12,260 nt of DNA from JBBQBM01 sp038317375 (GCA_038317375.1 JBBQBM010000023.1:1-12260), one strand, 5' to 3'. Positions 1-6,585 are shown, counted from the stretch's first letter. Numbers and translations: made by a program. The notes: generated from the letters alone by a model not told the origin.

Positions 1-238
1 CGCTTGATGCCTGTGTAGCAGCTGTGCCGAGGCCCAAAGTTGTTCGTTGGGCTGTAGCATCAGCATCATCAACTAAAGCGCGACCAGCAGCTGTGAAGGT
101 AGCAAGGCTTGCAGTACCGCTGCCAGTGAAGTACGGTAGTCTGTCGGCAGCACTAACTAGTCCAGCGATAGCGGTTAGCTCAGTATCGGCAGTCTGAAAG
201 GCGCTTGATGCCTGTGTAGCAGCTGTGCCGAGGCCCAA
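1..238 (-). repeat. 201-nt period direct repeat inside the tail-fibre-like gene
   Basis: Positions 1-37 are identical to 202-238, an offset of 201 nt or exactly 67 codons, so the repeat keeps the reading frame. Outside the 37-nt core the units diverge. The left copy touches the window edge, so further copies may lie beyond it. Frame-preserving near-identical blocks are typical of tail-fibre shafts and can change copy number by recombination. Confidence 0.85.
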
Positions 239-397
239 GTTAGTTCGGGCGCCAGAAGCGTCGGTGGCTCCAGTACCACCCTTGCCCAAAGACACTGTTT
301 TTTGGGTTCCGTCAGTATTATGCTCAACAGCAAGAAAATCATTGAGGACATCTCCCCAAGTACCATCGTCACCACCAGGAACTGGTAAACGAGACAT
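1..397 (-). CDS. Phage tail-fibre-like repeat protein, N-terminal part (runs off left edge)
   Basis: An open frame starts with ATG at 397 and reads 132 codons without a stop to the window edge, so the C-terminus is missing. The first 30 residues (MSRLPVPGGDDGTWGDVLND and following FLAVEHN) look like the start of virion or surface-fibre proteins that I associate with CPR genomes. From about residue 40 the protein is rich in Gly, Ala, Thr and Ser. The block LGLGTAATQASS occurs at residues 54-65 and again at 121-132, a 67-residue period, with the phage tail-fibre-like phrases TDASGARTN and GRALVDDADATAQRTT before the copies. There is no signal peptide or TM segment in the visible part. AGGGAA at 408-413 is a possible ribosome site 10 nt before the ATG. 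It could be a prophage or tailocin fibre, or a cellular adhesin built from fibre repeats; the window cannot tell. Confidence is high that it is coding and moderate on the family. Confidence 0.8.
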   Translation of the reverse strand, partial: MSRLPVPGGDDGTWGDVLNDFLAVEHNTDGTQKTVSLGKGGTGATDASGARTNLGLGTAATQASSAFQTADTELTAIAGLVSAADRLPYFTGSGTASLATFTAAGRALVDDADATAQRTTLGLGTAATQASS

Positions 398-419
398 TTT
401 ACTGGTGTTCCCTGCTCAT

Positions 420-447
420 ACTATAGCCGTCCACTTACCCCTGTCCA
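420..447 (-). promoter_or_regulatory. Candidate promoter of the tail-fibre-like gene
   Basis: On the minus strand TGGACA (447-442; 5 of 6 against TTGACA) is followed after 16 bp by TATAGT (425-420; 5 of 6 against TATAAT). Transcription would begin near 413, giving a very short leader that starts at the candidate ribosome site. An 8-nt direct repeat ATTACATC (447-454 and 460-467) overlaps or flanks the -35 box and could be an operator, but this is speculative. Confidence 0.45.
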
Positions 448-480
448 TTACATCCGCGTATTACATCAATATTAGCATAA

Positions 481-504
481 GCGCAGGCCTTGTAACACCT
501 GCGC
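481..504 (-). terminator. Hairpin after the 133-aa gene, weak terminator candidate
   Basis: GCGCAGG (481-487) and CCTGCGC (498-504) form a perfect 7-bp GC-rich stem with a 10-nt loop, in the gap between the 133-aa gene and the tail-fibre-like gene. On the minus strand it is followed only by TTATG, not a real T run, so intrinsic termination is uncertain. Confidence 0.35.
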
Positions 505-546
505 AGGGTTCGTCGACTACAAATCTAATACCGTTTTAACGTCTTA

Positions 547-948
547 TTATTTACGGGCTTTAGATTTGCGGCTGTCGTGTGAGTGTTGCGCTCTTGTTGT
601 CTGATGAGCGTCATATTTCCGCGTCTCCGGATCTTCTCGCACTGACTTTCTGTGCGCAACCCTAGCAACTGGTGTTGGTTCGAAATCCATATACCCGCCT
701 GGAACTATTCCCAAAGGATCATCAAAGCTAGTTTCGCGACCCTTAGCCGACTTAAAGGCAGGATCTTTTTGCATGCTTACATCGTGAAGAAACGGATCGT
801 CATCAAATGGGATATACTCGTCTGACATAAGCAAATTTAACCATTCGCCCGAAACAAGGCGAACATCAGACTGCATCATTCGGCTAGTCTGGCCTTTGTT
901 TTCTATAAATAAGTCCGCTGGATCTCTTCCGTAACCGATACTTGGCAT
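547..948 (-). CDS. Uncharacterised 133-aa hydrophilic protein
   Basis: I do not recognise this family. It is soluble-looking, with no signal peptide, TM segment or cysteine. Residues 44-80 are acidic and aromatic (EYIPFDDDPFLHD near 44-56; SFDDPLGIVPGGYMDF near 74-89). The last third is strongly basic and His/Arg/Lys-rich, ending RKSKARK, which could bind nucleic acid or a polyanion, or simply be disordered. Expression looks well supported: an AAGGA ribosome site at 954-958 lies 5 nt before the ATG, and a near-consensus promoter sits just upstream, so the gene is probably a single-gene transcript. It lies between the translation operon and the tail-fibre-like gene and could belong to either neighbourhood, or neither. 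No function is proposed. Confidence 0.75.
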   Translation of the reverse strand: MPSIGYGRDPADLFIENKGQTSRMMQSDVRLVSGEWLNLLMSDEYIPFDDDPFLHDVSMQKDPAFKSAKGRETSFDDPLGIVPGGYMDFEPTPVARVAHRKSVREDPETRKYDAHQTTRAQHSHDSRKSKARK

Positions 949-982
949 CGCTGTCCTTTTTTTGTGTTTATGTAACTAGATC

Positions 983-1011
983 AGTATAGCACTTATGCTT
1001 GTTTTTGTCAA
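983..1011 (-). promoter_or_regulatory. Near-consensus sigma70-type promoter for the 133-aa gene
   Basis: On the minus strand a perfect TTGACA (1011-1006), a 17-bp spacer and TATACT (988-983; 5 of 6) predict a start near 976 and a leader of about 28 nt that includes the AAGGA ribosome site. It lies immediately after tlyA (stop at 1025) in a 76-nt gap, so it separates the 133-aa gene from the upstream operon. Confidence 0.8.
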
Positions 1012-1024
1012 TAATCTCTTGAAA

Positions 1025-1762
1025 TTATTTGACCTTTAGTAGATAGAACCGCTCGCGGTTACCCTTCTCGCCTATTACTTCGCTATCTCGTTTTGAGGCA
1101 ATGATGAAACCATGATCCTTGAGCCAAAGTTCGAAGTTTTGGAAAATATCTCGTCTAATCTTCTCGTTTTTTATGACGCCTTTGTTGGTTTGGTTTGCCC
1201 CGGCCTCAAACTGTGGCTTACACATGGCAAGTAGGCAAGTTTGCGAGGCAGCAAGTTTTGAAACAGAAGGTAAGATTTCGCGTAGGCTTATAAAGCTCAC
1301 GTCGATTAATATTATGTCGGCAACAGTTAGAAATTTGCGGTAACGTTCTTCGGTTGCAAAGACGCGAATGTCAGTTTTTTCGTGCAAACTAACTCGTTTA
1401 TCTGTGCTTAGCTTGGGGTGCATCTGAGCAGTGCCAACATCGACGGCCACAACTTGTTTAGCTCCGTTTTGCAAAGCAAAATCAGTAAAACCACCAGTGC
1501 TACTGCCAACGTCCAAGACAATTTTGTTCTTAAAGTTGAGTTTGAAAAAGCCGGCTACCGATGCCAGTTTTAAGCCTGCCCTCGACACATATGGATTCTT
1601 TTTTATAAGTCTGATTTTGTCAGTTTCGCTCACTAGAAAACTAGATTTTGTAATAATTTTTCCGTTGACAGCAACATTACCAAAACCTATCTCTTGCTCC
1701 GCCTGACTACGAGTTTCTGCTAATCCCCGCCTGGCAATTTCGACATCTAGTCTAGATCTCAC
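1025..1762 (-). CDS. tlyA: TlyA-family rRNA (cytidine-2'-O-)-methyltransferase
   Basis: This is a cytosolic S-adenosylmethionine-dependent rRNA methyltransferase. Residues 1-60 form an S4-like RNA-binding domain (MRSRLDVEIARRGLAETRSQ). Then come YVSRAGLKL (58-66), the FtsJ-type SAM motif VLDVGSSTGGFTD (82-94), VAVDVGTAQMHPKL (105-118), DIILIDVSFISL (149-160) and CKPQFEAG (181-188), all typical of TlyA. At 245 aa, without N- or C-terminal extensions, it resembles the short TlyA type, known in other bacteria to methylate 23S C1920 only; that assignment is inference. The start is GTG at 1762 with an AAGGGAG ribosome site 4 nt upstream that overlaps the stop region of the preceding gene. The 9-nt gap implies co-transcription and probably coupled translation. 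'Hemolysin A' is an older name for the same family. Confidence 0.92.
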   Translation of the reverse strand: MRSRLDVEIARRGLAETRSQAEQEIGFGNVAVNGKIITKSSFLVSETDKIRLIKKNPYVSRAGLKLASVAGFFKLNFKNKIVLDVGSSTGGFTDFALQNGAKQVVAVDVGTAQMHPKLSTDKRVSLHEKTDIRVFATEERYRKFLTVADIILIDVSFISLREILPSVSKLAASQTCLLAMCKPQFEAGANQTNKGVIKNEKIRRDIFQNFELWLKDHGFIIASKRDSEVIGEKGNRERFYLLKVK

Positions 1763-1771
1763 GTCACTCCC

Positions 1772-2449
1772 TTAAATATTGAGTCCATAGACATCCCCAA
1801 TTACCTCCTGATACGGCAGTCCAATCATATCCACCAAGCGCTGTCCTTCGAGTAGCTTCTTGCCAATCATCTGGATATTGTACGCAGCCGCGAGTGGTAG
1901 ACCGCAACAAGTCCGTTTATCCATTAACTCCTCTTCAATAACATCAGTATCTAGGCCTCTAGCTGCCAACATATTAAAAGCACGGACGAATTCAGTTCTA
2001 ATTCTCGGATGTTCTATAATTTTAGCGACTCTACCCCTCTGATTCCATTGACCGCCAGTATAATCAGCACCTCTGTATCCGGCAACATAAGCAAGCCCTT
2101 CGTCAAACCAGTGTTCAGCAAGAGTTGTGGGTATATTTTTTGACGCTCTTATTACATGGGATATTTCATGGACTACCACCGCAGTACTTCTGGCAAAGTT
2201 GAGTGATCTATGCGCTAGCATGTCGTTACCGAAAACCACTACTACCTCATCGTCGTCATCTAAGTAGCCCCAATCTGGCGAATACCTTCCGGCGCGTAAG
2301 ACTGATATTATCTTATCTGTCACAGGTGCTAGCGACTCACTTTCTAGGAAGTCTTGTGCAGCTTCGGAGACTCGTTGCATATGATCAGTTGCATAACGAC
2401 GATGACTGCGCGGCCATTCACCCCCGAGCTCAAAGCTAATTGCAGCCAT
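1772..2449 (-). CDS. Putative HExxH zinc peptidase (gluzincin-like), cytosolic
   Basis: This 225-aa protein has a zincin signature: VVHEISHVIRA places H94, E95 and H98 in an HExxH helix, and WFDEGLAYVAG supplies E117, 18 residues later, a spacing and context (DEG.A.Y) usual for gluzincins. A Tyr at 121 and G-rich loops follow. There is no signal peptide, TM segment or propeptide, so it appears cytosolic. I cannot assign a named family; it is reminiscent of DUF2268-type putative Zn-dependent proteases. It lies 28 nt after efp and 9 nt before tlyA, so it shares the rpsF operon transcript. The ATG at 2449 has only a weak purine-rich site upstream (AGAGAAAG), suggesting low translation compared with the ribosomal genes. 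Catalytic activity is inferred from the motif alone; the substrate is unknown. Confidence 0.7.
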   Translation of the reverse strand: MAAISFELGGEWPRSHRRYATDHMQRVSEAAQDFLESESLAPVTDKIISVLRAGRYSPDWGYLDDDDEVVVVFGNDMLAHRSLNFARSTAVVVHEISHVIRASKNIPTTLAEHWFDEGLAYVAGYRGADYTGGQWNQRGRVAKIIEHPRIRTEFVRAFNMLAARGLDTDVIEEELMDKRTCCGLPLAAAYNIQMIGKKLLEGQRLVDMIGLPYQEVIGDVYGLNI

Positions 2450-2477
2450 CTACTATGATTCTTTCTCTATGCTCATA

Positions 2478-3041
2478 TTACTTCTTGCGCTCACGGTAGG
2501 CGCCTGTTGTCGTGTCAACAGATATTACGTCGCCAACTTTAATAAATGACGGAACACGCACCTCTAAACCTGTTTCTAGTTTGGCAGGCTTGGTTATTGA
2601 GCTTGTGGTATCGCCGCGAACGACGTCTTCTGTATATACAACCTTTAAATGAACATTTTTAGGGAGCTCGATACTGACAGCTCGGCCATCTAGCAACATG
2701 GCTTTGACGGCATCACCTTCCTTCATAAAGCCACCCAAGTCTTCTAACGTATCAGCCGGCAGATCGAACTGTTCATAACTGTCATTATCCATAAAATAGA
2801 ACTTTTCGTCGTCTTTATACAGATACTGAACGTTTTTATATGACAGGTCGACGCTATCGAGTTGTTCGTTGCCCTTGAAGGTTCGGTCAAGCACCTTGCC
2901 ATCGAGCAAACTTTTTGTTCGAACGCTAACAATCGAGCCACCACGACCTACAACTTTTTGGGCATACTCTAAAACCTGGTACGGCGTACCGTCCAGAGAG
3001 AAAACCGCTCCCTTTCGTAAGTCTGTTACTCCTAATGCCAT
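2478..3041 (-). CDS. efp: Translation elongation factor P
   Basis: EF-P binds between the P and E sites and relieves ribosome stalling at polyproline. The 187-aa length and order are standard: an N-terminal KOW-like domain (1-63), a central OB domain (about 67-125, with YLYKDDEKFYFMDNDSYEQF) and a C-terminal OB domain (about 130-187, with GDTTSSITKPAKLETGLEVRVP and VISVDTTTGAYRER). The loop that reaches the P-site tRNA reads VVGRGGS, so the tip residue is R33 where many EF-Ps have a lysine in PGKG. Arginine-tipped EF-Ps of proteobacteria are rhamnosylated by EarP, but no earP, epmA, epmB or ymfI is in this window. The gene starts 8 nt after rpsR; the AGGG ribosome site overlaps the rpsR stop, indicating coupled expression. 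Confidence 0.96.
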   Translation of the reverse strand: MALGVTDLRKGAVFSLDGTPYQVLEYAQKVVGRGGSIVSVRTKSLLDGKVLDRTFKGNEQLDSVDLSYKNVQYLYKDDEKFYFMDNDSYEQFDLPADTLEDLGGFMKEGDAVKAMLLDGRAVSIELPKNVHLKVVYTEDVVRGDTTSSITKPAKLETGLEVRVPSFIKVGDVISVDTTTGAYRERKK

Positions 3042-3049
3042 GAGTAACC

Positions 3050-3256
3050 CTAGTTACTAACTACGAATGGTAATAGTGCGATGTGCCGAGCGCGCTTGAT
3101 AGCTTTTGCTAGCCGACGCTGTTGCATTTCTGTTAGGCCGGTCCGTTTTCGAACTTCGATTTGACCGTATTGGTTAACAAATCGCTGCAAGGTTTTGACG
3201 TCTTTGTAGTCGAAATAGATTGAGCCGGTTGATTCGCGTGTAATTTTCTTTGCCAT
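3050..3256 (-). CDS. rpsR: 30S ribosomal protein S18
   Basis: This 68-aa protein carries the S18 signature: DYKDVKTLQRFVNQYGQIEV followed by RKRTGLTEMQQRRLAKAIKRARHIALLPF. S18 pairs with S6 on the 30S platform. The N-terminus (MAKKITRESTGSIYF) has no cysteines, so it is the non-zinc form. The AAGGAA ribosome site stands 8-9 nt before the ATG. It is the third gene of the classical rpsF-ssb-rpsR order, but it is followed by efp rather than rplI. A 114-nt gap with two hairpins separates it from ssb. Confidence 0.97.
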   Translation of the reverse strand: MAKKITRESTGSIYFDYKDVKTLQRFVNQYGQIEVRKRTGLTEMQQRRLAKAIKRARHIALLPFVVSN

Positions 3257-3308
3257 AAAATTGTTTCCTTATTTGGTTACTGTGTCTGGGAAAAGAGCAG
3301 TGAGCTTG

Positions 3309-3333
3309 GTCGCTTGCGACTCGGCTTTGCCGA
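3309..3333 (-). promoter_or_regulatory. Two abutting perfect hairpins in the ssb-rpsR gap
   Basis: GTCGC-TT-GCGAC (3309-3320) and TCGGC-TTT-GCCGA (3321-3333) are perfect inverted repeats placed end to end with no spacer, inside the 114-nt gap between ssb and rpsR. In the minus-strand transcript they would stack, about 50 nt upstream of the rpsR start. There is no downstream T run, so they are unlikely to be a terminator. They could be an mRNA processing or stabilising element, or a site controlling S18 output. Confidence 0.5.
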
Positions 3334-3370
3334 TGAACGATAAGAAAAACCGTAGGTTTGTCTCATAGGG

Positions 3371-3835
3371 TTAAAATGGTATTTCTGAGAGATCGATTGG
3401 TTCATCAGAGATCTCGTCGATCACTATGTTTTCGCCTTTTTTCTTAGATACTGGCGCGTCTGAAGCCTGGGCTTCATCTGCAAAGGATGCGCCGCCGGTA
3501 CCGGTCGGTGAGCCTAGGAATGTTACATCTTGAGCTAAGACATCAACTTTAGTGCGCTTATTGCCATCTTGCTCCCAAGAATGGCTCTGCAAGCGTCCGC
3601 TAACAAGTACTGGCTTGCCCTTTTGGCAGTATTGAGCGACTCTTTCACCTAGTGGTCCCCAGGCTGTAACGTCAATGAAGTCGACAGCTTCCTGCGGCTT
3701 ACCTTCTTTGTCTTTCCACTGACGGTTTAGGGCTAGCGAAAAACTACAAACACTTTGACCGCCCGGAGTTGTGCGGATTTCGGGGTCGCGGGTTAGATTC
3801 CCCATTAAAGTTACTTGGTTGAAACTTCGTGCCAT
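3371..3835 (-). CDS. ssb: Single-stranded DNA-binding protein
   Basis: This 154-aa SSB binds ssDNA as a tetramer and recruits repair and replication partners. Residues 1-110 form the OB fold, with MARSFNQVTLMGNLTRDPEIR, a TPGGQSVCSFSLALNR strand, FIDVTAWGPLGERV and LVSGRLQSHSWE. A Gly/Ala/Ser-rich linker follows, and the acidic tail ends DLSEIPF, which matches the partner-docking tip of bacterial SSBs (DDDIPF in E. coli). The ATG lies one nucleotide after the rpsF stop (TAA-T-ATG), so translation is coupled; the GGAAGGGG ribosome site is inside rpsF. Co-expression with S6 and S18 is the widely conserved bacterial arrangement. Confidence 0.97.
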   Translation of the reverse strand: MARSFNQVTLMGNLTRDPEIRTTPGGQSVCSFSLALNRQWKDKEGKPQEAVDFIDVTAWGPLGERVAQYCQKGKPVLVSGRLQSHSWEQDGNKRTKVDVLAQDVTFLGSPTGTGGASFADEAQASDAPVSKKKGENIVIDEISDEPIDLSEIPF

Positions 3836-3836
3836 A

Positions 3837-4241
3837 TTACCTACCCCTTCCTGGTTTTTCTAAATATTGCTCTTCTTCGGTTTTCTTGTCGTTCTTGTCG
3901 ATTGTATCTTCGTGACCTTTGCGCTTGGCTTTAACGATTTCGGCCTTAGCCATAGCTTTTGTATCTGGCTTAACAATCAAGAACCTGATTACTTCGTCGG
4001 CGATATTTAAGACCGATTCAACTTTGCCAACACTATCACCGGCAATTTCGACAGCATAAAAAACATATACAGCATGATCGTGACCTTTGATAGTATAGGC
4101 CAGCTTCCGCTTGCCCCAGTTGTCGGTTTTGGTGACTTTGCCACCATTATCTTCAATAATTTTAGTTATTTTTGATTCGGCCTTGCTTAAATCTACCTCT
4201 AGATCGGGGTGATAAAGCACTGCAAATTCGTAATTACTCAT
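3837..4241 (-). CDS. rpsF: 30S ribosomal protein S6
   Basis: This 134-aa S6 begins MSNYEFAVLYHPDLEVD and contains the ferredoxin-like core with NWGKRKLAYTIKGHDHAVYVFYAVE and the helix-strand VLNIADEVIRFLIVK. After residue 95 comes a charged tail of about 40 residues rich in Lys, Glu and Asp, of a kind common and variable in S6. It is the first gene of the operon and has the best ribosome site in the window, AAGGAGG at 4251-4257, 9 nt before the ATG. S6 binds S18, and in many bacteria the pair represses its own operon through the rpsF leader. Confidence 0.96.
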   Translation of the reverse strand: MSNYEFAVLYHPDLEVDLSKAESKITKIIEDNGGKVTKTDNWGKRKLAYTIKGHDHAVYVFYAVEIAGDSVGKVESVLNIADEVIRFLIVKPDTKAMAKAEIVKAKRKGHEDTIDKNDKKTEEEQYLEKPGRGR

Positions 4242-4268
4242 TATGTAGAACCTCCTTTATGGCCTTAG

Positions 4269-4299
4269 GGCTGCAAGTACCATTGTTTCGACTGCAACC
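4269..4299 (-). promoter_or_regulatory. Structured rpsF leader, candidate S6:S18 autoregulatory site
   Basis: The leader runs from about 4310 to 4242. In the minus-strand RNA GGUUGCA (4299-4293) pairs with UGCAGCC (4275-4269) over 7 bp with one G-U, closing a 17-nt loop. An alternative outer pairing UAGGG/CCCUA (about 4315-4311 with 4270-4266) competes for the same C residues, so two folds are possible. The AAGGAGG ribosome site starts 11 nt downstream. S6:S18 leaders are known from several phyla, but I could not match the published consensus here. Confidence 0.45.
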
Positions 4300-4316
4300 T
4301 TGAGTTAGTACCCTAG

Positions 4317-4345
4317 ATTATAAACTATTCACCCCTGTATTTCAA
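4317..4345 (-). promoter_or_regulatory. Promoter of the rpsF-ssb-rpsR-efp-peptidase-tlyA operon
   Basis: On the minus strand TTGAAA (4345-4340; 5 of 6), a 17-bp spacer and a perfect TATAAT (4322-4317) predict a start near 4310. The ftsK TGA stop (4344-4342) lies inside the -35 hexamer. No terminator is seen between ftsK and rpsF, so some ftsK transcripts may also continue into the operon. Confidence 0.85.
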
Positions 4346-6576
4346 GAGAATTTTGAATCATCTTCGCCGCCTGGTTCGTCGGGCATGTCGTCATAGACTT
4401 CTTCGGAGCTTGGGGCTTCGTTCCGGCCAAAGACTTCGTCTAGGCTACTTACTAGCACTTCGCGCGGGCGAGCACCATCGGCCGGGCCTACGATCCCTTG
4501 TTCTTCCATTGTTTCAATTAATCTGGCGGCGCGGCTATAACCGATACGTAGCCTGCGTTGCAGGTAGCTTGTGCTGGCTTTTTTATGCTCGACAACTACT
4601 CGAACAGCGTCTTCCCAGGCGGTGTCGTCGACATCATCCTGCACACTATGCCCAACCACAATTCCGCCCTTCCCGTTCAGCTGTACGGGCTGGCTAACAA
4701 CTTCGTCGTCGTAACTGGCAGCTTGTTGCATGCGCAAGAAATCGGTTACCTTTATGGTCTCTGCGTGGGTGATAAGAGCACCTTGAACACGGATTGGCTT
4801 TGGCATCTCACTGGTAAGGAAAAGCATATCTCCCGTGCCGAGCAGTTTTTCAGCACCAGCCATATCGATAATAGTACGACTGTCGATTTGGCTCGCTACA
4901 GTGAAGGCAATCCGAGCCGGGACGTTAGCTTTAATAAGACCGGTGATAACGTCGACACTTGGCCGTTGAGTGGCAAGTACAAGATGTATACCGGCCGCAC
5001 GCGACTTCTGAGCAATTCGTACGACTAACGACTCAACATCGCGGGCGGCAACCATCATAAGATCTGCAAGCTCGTCGATAACAATCACTATATAGGGCAT
5101 GGCTTCGCCTGTTTGGGCGGAGTTATATTCAGAAATATTACGCTTTCCGGCATCGGCAAAAGCCCGAAGTCGGCGCTCCATTTCTGCGACCGACCATTTC
5201 AGCGCACTAATACACTTCTCGGGTTCAGTTATGACAGGAGTCAAAAGGTGAGGAACATCGTTATACGGCGTCAGCTCAACCTGCTTTGGGTCGACTAGGA
5301 TTAGTTTTAGGTCACTGGGGCTGTTTCGATAAAGCAGGCTTGTAAGAAGTGAGTTGATCATCACCGACTTACCAGACCCAGTTTGACCGGCAATTAGAAG
5401 GTGTGGCATTTTTTCCAAGCTACCGGTAATGGCCGATCCAGCAATGTCTTTTCCGACCGTGAAGCCAAGCGGTGAATTTAGTTTTTGCCACTCATCGCTT
5501 GATAGGATGCTGGCAATTCGCACCGTTGCGGCGCGGACGTTCGGGACTTCTATACCGACAGCTTTTTTACCTGGTATCGGCGCTTCGATTCGAATGCTTC
5601 GGGCTGCAAGATCAAGGGCGATATTACTATCAAGTGCCGTGATTCTTTGTAGCTTGACGCCGTTTGGTGGTCTAAGCGTAAACTGTGTAACTCGTGGGCC
5701 AACGTTAGCACCTTCCATCTCGACGTCTATCTTGAAGTTCCTAAGTGTTTCGCGAATAGTGTCGGCGTTGCCCTGGACGTCACCGGCGTCGGCTTTATCT
5801 TGTTTTTGGTTTAACAGATCAACTCCGGGAAACTGCCAATTCGGATCGCTCTGCACCGTCAACGCCGTATGATCTTCGGCTGGTGTTAGTTTTTGCGCAG
5901 AGTTCTTAAATGACGAAAGTCGTGTGCTCGAGTCTAGCTCACCGGCTCTATGGTGTTCGACTGGGACATTTTCCTTCACGTCGATCTTTTCACCGATGTG
6001 TTGCTTTAGCTCGCTTAGGTCTGTGTCGCGGTCCTTACGTTTTAATAAGCTGACGATAAAGTCCACGAATCGTTTCGGGGCAATGCTAAAAGTGAAGAGG
6101 AATGATACGAGCATCAAAAGCATATATAAAACAAAGGCCGTGCCTGTACTTAAAGCACTGAGCACTGCCGAGTTAACGTAGCGGCCCACCTGCCCTCCAA
6201 AAGTTGCCTCGTTTGCTAGTTGCGCTGACTTGTCTGGCGAAACAAAGACATGGAAGATCGCTGCCATACTGACCATTACCATGATGCCGCCAAGAATCTT
6301 ACCGAACGGGATTACATGCTCTTCCTCACGAAATTTAACTATGGCTAGATAGACTAAAACGACAGGTGAAAAGTAGGCAGCAAAACCGAATAACCAAGAG
6401 ACTCCCTCGAAAAGTCTGACCGGTAAAATACCTCCAACGTCTAGACCGCCTAGAAATAAGAAGAAAGCTAGAAGAATTAGGGCAAATGCAAAAGCCTGCC
6501 TCCAAAATGGAGAGCCGCTCTTTTTTTCTGACTTATCGCGTTTACTAGATTTACGCGCTTTTTTTCGTTTTGCCAT
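4342..6576 (-). CDS. ftsK: DNA translocase FtsK/SpoIIIE
   Basis: FtsK is a septum-anchored ATPase that pumps chromosomal DNA during division. At 744 aa it is of the compact type. A Lys-rich cytosolic start (1-20) is followed by about four TM segments (roughly 28-45, 60-80, 92-112, 140-165). A charged linker of about 100 residues leads to the motor: alpha domain (about 265-350, GPRVTQFTLRPPNGVK), Walker A GQTGSGKSV (397-405) and Walker B IVIVIDE (496-502), with LATQRPSVDVITG (534-546) after it. The winged-helix gamma domain (about 650-710; YLQRRLRIGYSRAARLIETM) would read orienting sequences. An acidic tail ends the protein. The start ATG at 6576 has no recognisable ribosome site; TATAAT lies 9 nt upstream. 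The TGA stop argues against UGA recoding. Confidence 0.96.
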   Translation of the reverse strand: MAKRKKARKSSKRDKSEKKSGSPFWRQAFAFALILLAFFLFLGGLDVGGILPVRLFEGVSWLFGFAAYFSPVVLVYLAIVKFREEEHVIPFGKILGGIMVMVSMAAIFHVFVSPDKSAQLANEATFGGQVGRYVNSAVLSALSTGTAFVLYMLLMLVSFLFTFSIAPKRFVDFIVSLLKRKDRDTDLSELKQHIGEKIDVKENVPVEHHRAGELDSSTRLSSFKNSAQKLTPAEDHTALTVQSDPNWQFPGVDLLNQKQDKADAGDVQGNADTIRETLRNFKIDVEMEGANVGPRVTQFTLRPPNGVKLQRITALDSNIALDLAARSIRIEAPIPGKKAVGIEVPNVRAATVRIASILSSDEWQKLNSPLGFTVGKDIAGSAITGSLEKMPHLLIAGQTGSGKSVMINSLLTSLLYRNSPSDLKLILVDPKQVELTPYNDVPHLLTPVITEPEKCISALKWSVAEMERRLRAFADAGKRNISEYNSAQTGEAMPYIVIVIDELADLMMVAARDVESLVVRIAQKSRAAGIHLVLATQRPSVDVITGLIKANVPARIAFTVASQIDSRTIIDMAGAEKLLGTGDMLFLTSEMPKPIRVQGALITHAETIKVTDFLRMQQAASYDDEVVSQPVQLNGKGGIVVGHSVQDDVDDTAWEDAVRVVVEHKKASTSYLQRRLRIGYSRAARLIETMEEQGIVGPADGARPREVLVSSLDEVFGRNEAPSSEEVYDDMPDEPGGEDDSKFS

Positions 6577-6585
6577 ATGATGCTA

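Noticed and set aside
1..238. Direct repeat as a CRISPR array
   Set aside because: The period is 201 nt, in frame with a coding sequence, with one extra copy only; it is a protein repeat.
501..525. GGTTCG-containing stretch as the T-arm of a tRNA
   Set aside because: No matching T-stem, acceptor or anticodon arm can be formed around it on either strand.
3277..3366. Minus-strand 29-codon frame between ssb and rpsR (begins MRQTYGFSYR)
   Set aside because: There is no ribosome site, and its codons are largely those of the two hairpins; more likely non-coding spacer.
4342..4344. UGA read as glycine, as in Gracilibacteria/Absconditabacteria
   Set aside because: TGA closes ftsK and the 117-aa protein at the expected lengths, and no in-frame TGA occurs in the recognised genes.
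4558..5028. Plus-strand 156-codon frame inside ftsK
   Set aside because: It is an antisense shadow of a well-conserved ftsK region, with no recognisable domain or promoter.
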